A stretch of DNA of 64,000 bases from Dreissena polymorpha (taxonomy: Eukaryota > Mollusca > Bivalvia > Myida > Dreissenidae), in contig NC_068358.1 of NCBI RefSeq assembly GCF_020536995.1, positions 186,001 to 250,000 on the forward strand, in the 5' to 3' direction. The translations under genes and the position numbers were made by a program. Below the pieces are notes generated by a model. It saw only the letters and a list, made by a program, of their open reading frames with translations, was not told the DNA's origin and ran no database searches. Positions 11,830 to 25,400 of this stretch are shown one piece after another. The first letter of the stretch is position 1, and every line of letters starts with the position of its first letter.

Positions 11830-13975
11830 AACTAGAAGAGCACTCTTAAACTATCAATGAGCTGTCTTCCGCTTGCAAGAGACAACTGCATAAAGGAGTC
11901 CCTGAAGTCAATCTCAGCACTGCCAATTTAAAACAACTCCTTGACATCAAATGCAGAGAAATGGGGAAAAATTTATTATATACAAACATTGACGAGGTTT
12001 TAAACACAAATGCGTCTGGAAACCCATATGAAAACACTGAAAACGTATTCAATAAATTTCTCTCTGAACGTTTGCATGTGACCGACATTAAATTTGAACC
12101 TGACTTTGCGCCAACCAATGCTGATACATCACGGACATTTCCAAGAGAAATTTCTAATTGCAAACTTCTCCTATTTTAAAAAAAAGGAAGCTGTTCGCCG
12201 TTTTGATCAGTATATTTCGTGGTACAAAGTTTGACATAAACGAACAATTCCCGTAAGAAGTAGAACAAAAAGACGTGAACTTTAACCTCTTGTAAATTAT
12301 TTTCGGAATCTGAAAAAGCGGGTGGTTCTAGTGCTTGACCAATTGTTCGTTGATTGCAAGGATATCAGAACCGGTGATGTCGTGATTTCTCATGACCCTA
12401 TGCGCTCGCAACGAACCAGCTCGTCTGGGCCGCACAGCATCCAACAGCATAGCGGAAACCGCCACACCTTTCGCAACACATGTCAATCAAGTAAATAAAT
12501 TGATTTCACTAAATTTAAGGGAAGCCATGGTGGTCTTTCAGTTTCATGTTTAAATGTGTGCGGACTCTTGAAAATCAAAATTTAACTTACCAGATTTCAT
12601 TGAAAACCTTAACCAATTTGACATGTTCGCCTGCTTTAAAACCTTCTGTGACAATAGTGATGTTATCAATGTAAGCAATTATTAATGTTTTCTGAAAAAC
12701 AGATCACAAAACGAGCGTAAAAGGTCAGGTGGAATCGCTAAATTTATTTAGGACACAATATCGGAACATTTGGAAGAAATGGATACGGAATGTGAATACG
12801 TACAATAGTTAAACCAAAACTAGAGACTAGAGATTTTACCAAAAATTATTTAAGACTGAATTTGTTTGCGGATATATTCCTGAATGATGGCTTAATGGTT
12901 GTATAGTGCCAATTTATAAAACAAAGGAGCTACTGAAGATCCCCAAAACTACAGACATATAACGATACTAAGTTGCTTAGGTAAATTATTTACAGCTGTG
13001 TTAAATAATAGACTCACAAAGTACTTAAAAGACAAGTATTTGTTAAACGAAAATCAGGCTGATTTCAGAAAGAGACATTCAACGAAAGACCATATGTTTG
13101 TGTTGCATGCTCTGGTTGAAATTTGTATCTGTAAAAATAAATAGTTGTTTTGCTGTTTTGTGGATTTACAGAAGGCATTTGATTTAGTCTGGAGGGTCGG
13201 CCTGTGGAGAAAAAATTAAGTTATAATATTGACGGTAGTTTTTTAATATTCTTAAAAATATGTATGCTCGTATAAAATCGTGCATTTTTGTAAACAATAC
13301 ATATTCAGAGTATTTTCCATGTGCAATAAGTATACGCCAAGGTGAAAATATTTCACCTGCCCTATTTTCTCTTTACCTAAATGATGTTGAAAATTACTTT
13401 AGTGTTAATATATCTGGTCAAAATTAAGATATGTATCTTAGATTAGCTGTGATTCTGTATGCTGATGATTCTGTTTTATTTGCTTACGCAGAGAAAGATC
13501 AAAATTCAGTCCTAAACACTTTTGATTAATATTGTTGCACCTGGAAGCTTGAGCTAAATTTGGAATAAATTAAGATTATAGTTTTGGGTGATACATTTAA
13601 AAGAAACACAGTTTTCTCAGTCAATGAAAGTTGTTGACTCTTTTAAATATTTTTGAATAATTTTCTCCAAAAATAGATAATTTGATTCTTCAATCGAACA
13701 CCTGTGTGACCAAGCCATAAAGGCACTGATTAGTTTGAAAAGGAAACTGAAAAATTTTGCGTTACCTATTGTATGTCAGATTAAATTTTGTGTAACAACT
13801 ATTATACCTATATTAACATATGGTTGTGAAGTGTGGGGAAATTTCGATGTGAACTTGCTTGAAAAAGTCAACACTGATTTTTTGAAATACATATTAAATG
13901 TCAAAACTTCAACTCGGCATATTATGACCTATGGTGACCTTAATAGATATTCAAAAGTTATTGGTTTCTAGAATA
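11830..13975 (+). mobile_element. Dead LINE (non-LTR retrotransposon) remnant
   Basis: Fragments of a reverse transcriptase are readable in several plus-strand frames. These include a YRHITILSCLGKLF block near 12950, FVDLQKAFD at 13157-13183, a RQGENISPALFSLYLNDVEN block near 13330, the catalytic YADDS at 13458-13472, and a C-terminal part with ILTYGCEVWGNF at 13735-13971. Together these match the jockey/CR1-like group of LINE RTs. Stop codons and frame changes separate the blocks, so it is inactive. Upstream, 11961-12179 encodes a 72-codon piece (ENVFNKFLSERLHV) that may be the remains of ORF1; this part is uncertain. No target-site duplication was identified. Confidence 0.75.
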
Positions 13976-15477
13976 ACATAATTGTTAATCCTAACAAATT
14001 CTCATCATTGTGAGAATACAATTGTCTTTTCATAAGCATCTTTTAATGCGCCACGAAACAGATATCTACTTAAGAAATATCGAACGCATGTAAGGAGTGT
14101 AAAAATTGATTTACTATTAATGAAAACCGTTCTTTGCAATCTTTGATAATTTATTACAATTATCTTAAAAATAGCAACCTGGCAAACCCCTAAAAATAAA
14201 AATAAATTCAATAAAAGTGCATATACTAAGTTGTATCAACATTTGTTTGTACCTGTACATTTGTTTCATGGTGTCACATATATTTGCACTAACTCAAATA
14301 TCACATGACCCATAGCCTGGGCTTTTTATGTCTATATATTTGTAAAATCATCAACATGTGTATACGCTTAGGATCAATAAGCTGTTGAAACTGGTAATTG
14401 AAATTATAATGTTGATATAGCAAGGATATAGAAACAGCCTTACCTGACGTCTGCAAAAGAACGGACACTTGAACAAAAAAAAACACGTATAAAAATTCCA
14501 GCCTTTCAAGTTTCGTCCTTTCTACAGCGTGTATCGCAGCACACTAATATCTATCAACAAGCGGAATAGCATTGGCTCGTTGCGTTCAATACACCCTTGA
14601 AGACGCTTTAGGATCTAGCCAATCGTGATACATCGACTATCCGTGGAATCCTCCGTAAGATAAAATCGTGTTTTTTCAATCGCTATACATCGACAATATC
14701 CGTCGAAAGATCTTGCGTCTAATGAGACCCAACTTGCCTTGATACACCCAGCACGCAGCCTAACCAATACGGATAATACCGGAAACTTCTGTGCGTTTCC
14801 GGCTTTTACGCGAAGCGGCACCGGATTATAGCAGAAAATAATCAAGGAGAAATGCAGGATGAGCCTAGTATTGGAAGTGGAAATTACAACAACAAAAAAG
14901 TATGCCAAATACTATTGCTTACGGAACATTATGGTATTTCAGCTAATAGTTTACCTAAAAATTCGTTATTAAAATAAAATAATCAAAACGAACAGAAACA
15001 AATGAACCATACCTATCCCCTAATCATAAAATAGTTTAAAATACTTGCTTTTTTGTAAATGGAGTGAAAAAAACATAAACTACTACTAGTTTGCAATGTT
15101 GTAGGAATCATTCAGATATATAATAAAATCGAAGGAAATTACAGGCAACATAAAAAACGTGAGCATTTGCGCTTTAAAAGGTTCGCATATTGATTTCACG
15201 GGCATTTGATAAAAGACGAAACCATAACATACTGGAACCGGATAAATTCCGGAAACAAGATATTACAAGAAATCAATTGATACATATACAGATGATTACG
15301 TGCTTTTCAGCAGATTTTATAAACAACATGTGCACATCGTATGTTTAATATAGTACTTGAAGTTGGGGCTCAAATTGATATGGGTTAACGATTCGGAATG
15401 TATCGATGTATATTCGCACTTTTCTGTAAACTTCTCCCTCCAAAAAGAGGTAAAGTCTACAAGGAGAAACATACGAA
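13976..15477. other. Intergenic stretch, one weak leader-exon candidate
   Basis: Apart from one weak candidate this stretch holds nothing recognised. At 14444-14486 on the minus strand there is a hydrophobic phrase FFFVQVSVLLQTS ending in a GTAAGG donor at phase 1. That phase fits lectin exon 1, which would continue with DAVNVALGKPA. No in-frame ATG precedes it, so it is only a weak candidate for the lectin leader. Confidence 0.25.
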
Positions 15478-17964
15478 ATCCGGATAGTGCCATCTATAAT
15501 CTCGCCCTTAATGAACGCGACCGTCGCACTTTTATATGCGATATCTCGCATACAAAAGGGCGACGGTCGCGTTCCAAAAGGGCGACGGTCGTGTTCAATG
15601 GGCGACGGTCGTGTTCAAAGGGCGAGATATCGCATATAAAAGGGCGACGGTCGCGTTCTAAAAGGGCGACGGTCGTTTTCAAAGGGCGACGGTCGTGTTC
15701 AAAGGGCGATATATCGCATATTAAAGGGCGACTGTCGAACAAGGCGATATTTCGTGTTAAATATATCGTGCGTCGCCGCGACTGTCGCGCAAAATATCGT
15801 GCGTCGCCGCGACTGTCGCGCAAAATATACGGAAAATACGGAAAATATACGTATTACGGAATCCGGATAGTGCCATTTATAATCTCGCCCTTCTTTCATC
15901 AAGGGCGACACTAGACACGAAGCGATACACGATATTTTGCGCGACAGTCGCGGCGACGCACGATATATTTAACACGATATATCGCCTTTTGGGCTACCTA
16001 CACAAGGGCAATATATCGTGGTAAATATATCGTGCGTCGTCGCGACTGTCGCGAAAAATATCGTGCGTCGCCGCGGCTGTCGCGAAAAATATCGTGTATC
16101 GCTTCGTGTTTCGTGTCTCGCGTTCAAAGGGCGAAACTAGACACACGAAGCGATGCATGATAATTTGCGCGACAGTCGCGGCGACGCACGATATTTTATT
16201 ATTCAAATATCGCCCATATTATCCGAATCTCTTGTATCGCGGTTCAATTTCAGACCGCGACACTAGACACACGAAGCGATACTCGATATTTTGCGTGACA
16301 GTCGCGGCGACGCACGATATTTGTACTGTTCAAATATCGCTGTAATAATATCGCCTGTCCAATGTCAGGTTTTCTAAACGGTGTTACAGTAATTTTTAAC
16401 CATTTATTATCAATATTGCTGCCCTCGACACACTTATAAAAGATTATTCTAGCATAAGTAAATAGAGTTCAAATTAATTAAATTTCATAATAATTTTGAT
16501 GTATATTGACAAGGATATATGTTTAAAACTATTCAAAAATTTGAACAATGGAGTAAAATTTCTATCAATTTTAAGATAATATAATTATCATTATAAACTG
16601 TATCACTTACAATAGGATTGCAGATTTGTAGATAACGTTTAACTTCAAGTAAGACATCAATGTGAAACCAGAAGATTTCTTTTCAGTACATGTGTAATCA
16701 TCATGTATAGGTTATCCAGATTATTGACGAGAAACATTAATGTCCAGTATATTGATAAATTAATGAGACGGTATTTTTGTTGCTGGTATTGTTTTACCTT
16801 TTAAATACCTTTTATAATGCTTTATCAAATAAATCATCGGCATAAATACAACTGCATATAGTGCAAACAACAATTTTATAATATTTATATTGGCTAAGAA
16901 AAACGCCTTTGAAGAGCGCAAAACGTTTGTCTCATATTGCTTAACAGGGTTTCAGATATAATATAAATGACTATTATATAATTATATTCAGATAAAGTCC
17001 ACACTGTTACTTTTGTGCATGTCTAATATGATTTAAACAAAAAACACACTATGCACATTGAACCGTAGAATCGAACAACTAATAACTCACCCTAGGGAAC
17101 TCAGTGTTATATTCAAAATCGTCATTCCAAGCGATTTTCCTATCATCAAATATACGTATATATAAAATATTTATGTAATATTAAATATTTATGGCCAGAT
17201 TGAAGTATAAGAAACGAATAGCTTGCTTTATCAATCATATACATTGTAATTGCTGATCAGACATAAACATTATTATAAAATAATATTATAACAAAAGATA
17301 TAAATATACGACATGATGTACATGCTTGATGACGTGAAAATATCCCTTTTCTGTCTCCCCTGATTTTTTTAAAAACGCGACATTGGAAAGGCGATATTAT
17401 TACAGCGAAATTGAACAGTACAAATATCGTGCGTCGCAGCGACTGTCGCGCAAAATATCGAGAATCGCTTCGCGTGTTTAGTGTCGCGGTTTGAAATTAG
17501 ACCGCGATACACGAGATTCGGATAATATGGGCGATATTTGAATAATAAAATATCGTGCGTCGCCGCGACTGTCGCACAAAATATCGTGCGTCGCTTCGTG
17601 TGTCTAGTGTCGCCCTTTGAACGCGAGACACGACACACGAAGCGATACACGAAATTATTTAAGACAGTCGCAGCGACGCACGATGTTTCTCGCGACAGTC
17701 GCGGCGACGCACGATATTTCTCACGATATATTTAACACGATAAATCGCCTTTTGGGCTTCCTACACAAGGGCGATATATCGTGTTAAATATATTGTTCGT
17801 CGCCGCGATTGTCGCGCAAAATATCGTGCGTCGCCGCGATTGTCGCGCAAAATATTGTGCGTCGCCGCGACTGTCGCGAAAAATATCGTGTATCGCTTCG
17901 TGTATCTAGTGTCGCCCTAAATAAAAGAAGGGCGAGATTATAGATGGCAATATCCGGATTCCGT
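15478..17964. mobile_element. Large foldback element with long CpG-rich inverted repeats
   Basis: The left arm (about 15855-16375) and right arm (about 17369-17964) are inverted copies of each other along their whole length, both beginning TACGGAATCCGGATA at the outer edge. A 1-kb AT-rich centre with no gene separates them. The arms are mosaics of smaller inverted motifs such as GCGACAGTCGCGGCGACGCA with ACGATAT, so each arm folds on itself and with the other. A second outer edge with ATCCGGATAGTGCC lies at 15478, followed by about seven copies of a 20-bp GGGCGACGGTCG unit (15560-15710). No transposase is present. Structure fits a non-autonomous foldback (long-TIR) DNA element. Open frames here (for example 15357-15914) are repeat artefacts. 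Confidence 0.8.
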
Positions 17965-19400
17965 AGTATTTAATGATCGACACTGTTATTGTTATTCGTG
18001 TCGCATGTATTAATCTATCAACTTAGGAAATCTAGATATTAATCTGTATATATTACGTATCAGTTTTGATTCACTGACCACTTTTTTTCGTACACATACA
18101 CCAATACAATATGTCATAGGAACAAATCTTGTGCACATGTTTACGTTTGAACATTGCGATAAGACATAAGTTGTTAAATGTTTCAACTTAAAATAGTTTT
18201 AAATAATTGCAGGACTTATTTGTGCAATCAACGGACTGTATCCTCAGGCTTATTATATAATAAAAGTTTTGATAAAATTTAATGAGTCAAATTAATAAAA
18301 TACACACTAAATGGAGCTGCTGTTAATAAATAAGTTGCGTACATAGGTACATAATTTCTCTTTCTCGAAAATTTGCAAATGAAAAACATTTCAGAAACAA
18401 ACATTAATTTTACTTTTCATGATTAACTTAATGCATTAACTGTATTAAAATGATTCATAACCTCTTTTGAACTTAACTTATTTGACGTTTTAGGAAAATA
18501 TCGATGTATACTCGATTGACGTGAAGTCATACATAATGTGTGTTTCCAATTCACATTGTTAGTGCACGTCGCCCATAATTAAGAGAAACACACACAACAC
18601 TATAGCAATTTTATTATACATGATATTCTTTTATCTACTTTTATTTTTTTATAAGGGGAAGTAATTGATTCATAAAAATCGGAATTGTATTCTAGAATAT
18701 GCATGCATAAAGCTTGGACATAATCGGCAGACTATACAAGTTGAAATAATTAACAGCTTCTAACAGTTACACTTGCTTAAAGAGAAATTCCCTTTCTTGT
18801 TCCAGATTTCTCCAGTAAATGCACTTATTCTCAGAGAAACTGACCGCTCAAATGACATAAGACGAATTTTCGCATGACGCATGCCATACGTTGTCACCAG
18901 TCATGTGGATGATCTTCTAAATCGTGGAAAAAATTAAAAGTGAAGTGAAATCATTACATGTTCACATCTTTACAACGAAAATGACATTATAAACAAATAT
19001 TAATACGATTTTGTAAAGTCAATACAGTATTCAATAGTAAGTAATATAATAAATAACGCATAAATCCAAATATAGTTCACTAGATACTAAACAAACACAA
19101 AAAGCAGTTATATAGTCCAGAGTCATTATTTCAACTACAATTACAGTGGTCAGTAACTTAAGTATTGCCTTCGTGAACATTTACTTTATAATTATGCACC
19201 GTGTTATGCCCTCTTCGTCAACGTACGCCATACTGAGATGTATCTACCGGCAACACTGTAATCATTGTAATTAAAATGGCGTTACTTGATGCCATAATAT
19301 ACTCAAGTTGCACGCTTTACCAATTAAATGGTTGACTATTTAGAAACCGGAATTTAGTTGCACTAGTTTGAGGTTGATATCCAAAGTGTATGGTTTAGAA
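17965..19400. other. Upstream region of the nAChR gene
   Basis: AT-rich intergenic sequence with no exon or repeat recognised. The 200 bases before the ATG at 19401 should contain the promoter or 5' UTR of the receptor gene, but no clear TATA box or initiator could be assigned with confidence. Confidence 0.3.
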
Positions 19401-22400
19401 ATGGATGCTTTTGTTTTCCTGATGATTTCCTCATTTATAACAGGTAAGACACTTGAAATTTTTATCTAGCTTTTAAACTAAGCGACAATAATGGTGCGAC
19501 TATTCGCACTTCTCTGGGAAACGACATTGTTCTTTAATTGAAATACAATTAAGGTAGTGCACCTCTAATGGGCACATATCCAAATATAATCTAATTAATT
19601 ATTTTCTTAATCAGCATCATTTCACTGAACTACATGCAAATTTGTAGGTAGGCTTTCCATGCTTTTTAAAAAAATATACCGATTTTTTCAAAACCACCCC
19701 CACGCTCGGCTTTTGTCCAGTTTATTTTCACCCCTGGGGTATATAAAAGTTCCATAATTCATTCAAATTTCCAAATATGGGCATGCAGTTGGTGTGTACA
19801 GATGCTGTAAAGGTGTTTAAAGTTTAAACAAGATGAAATAAGTATTCTTTTACAGACATTTATTTTTTACAAATTTTTATCTATGAAAGAGCACCATGAA
19901 ATGTAAGTGATTTCAGCCAAGTAAAAATTGGGTCGGTTAAAAACAAAGTGTCATAAAATTCAAAATAGTATCATTTAAGTCATATTTTAAACTTAGTTTT
20001 TATAGAAACAATATATACAGCAAAAATACCAAGAACTAGACAGATTTACCGTTTACTTTTTGAAATAAAAATAAAAATGCAACATGCATGGTTCGTATTT
20101 TCAACAGTAAATCACCCAATTTCGCCATAACGTTGTTTTAATTTTAATAATTGAAAAATGTGCATAAAAATTGCAACATATTTAACAATAAATATAGCTT
20201 ATATGCCATATTAAATCAAATTACGTTAGAAAATAAATAAAACGCGTCGCAAAAAAGTATACGTCGTCGGCAGGATTCGAACCTGCGCGGGAATATCCCA
20301 AAAGATTTCTAGTCTATCGCCTTAACCACTAGGCTACGGCACCTAATAGTAGGCTCTTCAACCTTCGAAGAAATCGCGGGAAATCATTAGAGGTGCACTA
20401 CCTTAATTCGTATAATTATTACAGAGTGTTATCCGAGTGAGTTTTTGCTCGAACAACTTTGCATTCTAATGAAGGAAACTTTGCCATAGACATTCACATC
20501 TTTAAAGTGTTACACTATAAATAGTGGCTAGAATATGAGAATGTATGCGATGTGTAAATTGATAAATACGACGTGCAGAACACGATTTTCTCTGCGGTAC
20601 TGTGACTTTGTTTATAAATGAAATACATGTACATATTTAGTCACTAGTGCTATCTTGCCATTGTTTATGTCAAAATGAAAATTTAATTCACAATCTTTTA
20701 TGAACAATAAATACTAACACACACTAGGATTTGTTGTGGATCAATATACGGTAGCTGAAATGCAATCCCCATAATAGTGTTTGTCGAAAAGAAAAAAAAA
20801 GTGAGAAAAACAACAAGCATGTAATCGCAAATATTTATTATGCAATGAACTAAAACTTTTCATCGTTGTCTATAAATGATCAGAACTGTGCAATACCATC
20901 TGATGTGGACGAATAGGAATAACTTGACTTAGAACAAAAGTCTATTTCTACTGCTAACTTTTTTTACCTATCTTAGAATTACAATAACCGCCAACAACCA
21001 CCAATATCTCTTTCCCAATACGACTCTCATGTTTAAAATGATTTTTTTTCAGACTCTGTCTATAGCGTGTCCAATCAGGTTATAAGTAAGAACCTGCGTG
21101 ACTTCTTATTTACCGGATATGACGTCAGCATACTTCCACAGTGTACTTCCGGTGAGAAGGTGACGCTTAATGTGGACATGGCGCTGAGGCAAATATTGGA
21201 ATTGGTATGCATGCCATGTTTTGGAGCAATTCTCAGATTATTAAACAAAAGCGATTGTCAAAAATCCACTTCGCAAAACATCAACAACGTTAAATGCTCT
21301 TAATAATAAGAAATGACCAAAAGTTCATACTTCAAAAAACAAAAAGATTCCAACGTAAAATAATTGTTTCAAAGGTTTTCTACACTGGTTGAAATTGGTA
21401 CATTGCAAACAAATTTAACCTCATTTTAAAATAACGTTTGCATACAATTATGTTAAACAACAGAATTGTATCTCTGTTGTTGTTTTTTTTTTCTTCAAAA
21501 TTTCATCACTATTTAACACGCACGTAATGGAATCACCAACTAGTAATAAGCGCTTCAAACACAAAAACAGTAGTTACAAAATGTACGGTATGTGATATTT
21601 GTTTAGTAAATCAACCTGTACAGCAGTTTTCAGTTCATAACTAGAGTTTTCAACATATTGAAAAGTACGCCGGTACATAGTAGAACAGTTTTGGTACATT
21701 TTCAACGATATTTACGTATCGAAGAAGTAAATATTAAAATACGTTGTATTGAATAAGACTGCACGGAGTAAACGTGTTCAAATCTCAATTTGTTTGTTAT
21801 TGTGTTTTTCATAAATGTACATGTTTTGCGTTCGAATGTATCAAGTCTAACTGAGACTGCTGTTTTCAGAACGAGAGAGACCAAATACTGACTGCAAATA
21901 TTTGGATGAGAACTGTAAGTGATATTTTATTGATCACAACTATATACATTACAAGATAAGTATTAATGCAAAGCATCAAAGGGCGTCGGGAATTTCAGTG
22001 TAAAAGGCACTCAATGAAGTTACATGGAACGATTTTTTTCTACTGTAAATATAAATATATTGGCAGATTATTTTAAACAAAATAGAAAAAGATACTGGTA
22101 TAACCAGTATCTATGATTTTGTGTTATAACCCCCAAATAACCATTATCTATGATCTTGTGTTATAACCCCCAAATAACCATTATCTATGATTTTGTGTTG
22201 AAACCCCCAAATATTTAATAGTTCATTTAATTTGCATTGGTTTCTTTTTTTTTACTGGCATCCGTGTGCAGTTTTCATTAATGGAACAGAACTGTGTAGG
22301 TTTTAAAAAATCTGCTTCATCTTGTAAGCGTAATTTCATATTTTTCATTTTTCTCAACGTCAAGGTGAGATGATTCTGAACTTATTCTTACGTTGCTCGT

Positions 22401-25400
22401 TTACGATAGGGGTTGAGTACTCATTGATATGAAAACAATGTACAAGTTTTAATGTGTTTACGACCCCCCCCCCACCCTCTCACACATATCTTTCATGGGC
22501 ATAATAAAAACAAAAAATGGATACAATAAAACAGCATATTTATTTAAACTAAAATGTCTACATCAAAACAAAAAGTTAACATAGAACACAAATAAAATAA
22601 TTTGATTATACTGGGGCTCGAACCTTGGGCCTCTCACATAGGAAGCGAGCGTGTAACCACTACTCTACGGAACCGCTTGAAAAATCACCTTCTAACTAAG
22701 ATATTAATAAGCTATTAATAGTCTGTTTAAATGTAAACCCGGAAGTTTAAACGCTGGATAGTGAGCGGGGTCAAAGGTCCATACCAAAGGGTCCATACTA
22801 CTGGCAAGATACGGGTCAGGCCTGCGGCCTTCTATATGCGGTTCTTAAAAAAACCTGTTGGAGGACTTGATAGTAATGAGACGGGGGTGCTGTGATTGTG
22901 CTCCTCATTGATAAGCGGCTGCTTCCTTTATCAAGACTCATTATTACAATTAATAATGCGTGTCGCGCTTTGCGCTCTATAGCGCCTTTATTAGTAACTA
23001 GGTGGTTGCTAGGATAGTGGAACAAAGAAGTTTTGTTTTTATACAAAACCAGAAAGTTTTACCGGTTCGCGTATTTGCCCAGCCCCTGTAATCTTTTATT
23101 ATTGCCCAGTCCCTGTGATCAGTTATTAACTAAAATAATTAGCTTTGCATTATTGGCAATAAATGTTGTAGTAAATGTAATAAGCACAAATGCAGTACTT
23201 ATTTACACTAATTTACACAAAAATCACCACTATGCAAGATATTCTGACAACAAAAATATATATTTGATCCGTAAAATAACTTCTCCTCCCATAAGCGAAA
23301 AAAAACGTATTACATACTAGTCGCCGCACTTCAGTGCGACGCCAATAAGCAAATTTCACGTGGTAAAAAACATAACCAGAACGTGGCAATTCTATGAAAC
23401 CAGGTTCAACATTTTAGTTATTAATTTATAGTTGTTAATTAATACCGACATCAAAACTCAAGTTCTGGATCGCCAAGTGTCTGTCTGTGTTTTATGCCAT
23501 ATCGGCCTTGACCTTGATCCAACTGGCCCCAAATGCAAACCCAAGCTAGGTCTTAATTTAAGCTAACAAACACAATTTTAGAACAATACCAGCATAAAAA
23601 AACTAAATTATTTGAGCGGGAATCGTTTTAATTTTTTATTAAAAGTGACCTCGAGTCCTAACTAGTGTCGCGTTCTGAGAAAACTGGGCATAATGCATGT
23701 GCGTAAAGTGTCGTCCCAGATTAGCCTGTGCAGTCCACACAGGCTAATCAGGGACGACACTTTCCGCTTTTATGACATTTTTCGTTTAAATGAAGTCTCT
23801 TCTTATCAAAAATCCAATTTAGGCGGAAAGTGTCGTCCCTGATTAGCCTGTGCGGACTGCACAGGCTAATCTGGGACGACACTTTACGCACATGCATTTA
23901 GCCCAGTTTTCTCAGAACGCGACTCACTAGATCTCTAAGCTAGATATACATGTGAGTTGCCTACACACAAAAGCAAATGTTTATTATCAAGAAAAACGCA
24001 GTTGAGAAAATGATTCAGTGTGTAATGACAAATCCAAACAAAAAAGACAATTGGTAATGCGTCTTGAATATTTAACGTGTAATTATCAAATATTCGGACA
24101 CAATAGCATCTGCTGTTGTGTTCAAGTTATATAATTGTTTCGTTCCAAACAATATCATATCCTTACAGAATTGGAACGACTGTCGCCTTCAATGGGACAC
24201 CATCAGTTATAACAACATTACATACCTTACTGTGACCTTCCACGATGTCTGGAAACCAGATACAACACTTTATGACAGGTATCTGTATCAATAACTGGCT
24301 GTACATATCAATAACTGGCTTCCAATGATTTTGAAGCCAGATATAACGCGTTATGACAGCGTCTTATATTTTCCAAACTGGACTTCCCAGATGTCTGAAA
24401 TGGACACAACATTTTATGATGTTATCACTTATTTAACTTCCAATGATTTTTTATTATTTTTGATCGTTAATGAAATTATTTGAAATTACAAACTTTGGTC
24501 GAATTTGTCATTATAAATTATGTCAATTTCCTTTCTTATGATATCCGACAAAATGTAAAACTTCATAAATATTTCAAGAAAACCAACGTGCTTTAAGTTC
24601 TTACGCTTAGGCTGCGAAGGACTGCGTGGGTTTAAAGTTGCGCAATCCTGTTAGATATCATGCAATACGTTCAAGCACTGGTGTTGTGCTTGAAATGTCT
24701 TGACGCTCATGTTCAACACAACAAACAATAAAGTGCACTTATCTCTGACTATGTTCTGTTTGTAAGTAAACGCCATGAACGTGTTGACAAGAATCACGGA
24801 TGCTCAAACAGTCAAACCCTCCGGTAGATACATCTTAGATTATTGGGCGAAGTGTCAAGATATATTTCAAATTCAACCCTTGTTAAATGCCCTTACATTA
24901 GTTGCAATAATTCACGTTCAGCATTTTAACCCAGAGGGTTATAAAGGTTTGCTCTCAGCGCCGCCATATCAAAAATGTTCAAAGGCTCTGGGAGTACGTT
25001 TATATGGACAAATCCTTATAATTATAGTTCCAGTGCCGACTTTCTTTGTATCACTTAGAAACTTGTTTGTACCTGTTTTCAGTATTACATTATAAGTTTT
25101 TCATTAATTTAACAAACATGGTTGTCTTTTACAATATTTTGTTATGAAAATAATATTAGTGATACAACCTTGCCTTGTCTCAAATCCGCAAAAAAAAAAA
25201 AAATCCCGAACAATCAGAAAAAAACGCGCTTGAACGAACAATCGACTCAATGATAAATGTCCTGTATTACATTGCACAGTTTTCAATTGATTCCAATGTT
25301 GAACATCGTATCAAACATTTTAGCGTTTTAATGTTTACAACGTTTGATTTGATTTCAATACATACATTAACCCATTTATGCCTAGCGTCTAAAAAAAGGC

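Noticed and set aside
15357-15914. 185-codon Arg-rich open frame
   Set aside because: It lies in the CpG-rich inverted repeats of the foldback element. The Arg/Ser-rich text comes from CGACGGTCG repeats read in frame.
24775-25095. 106-codon open frame in nAChR intron 4
   Set aside because: It lies between two well-supported exons that join in phase without it, and it has no family similarity.
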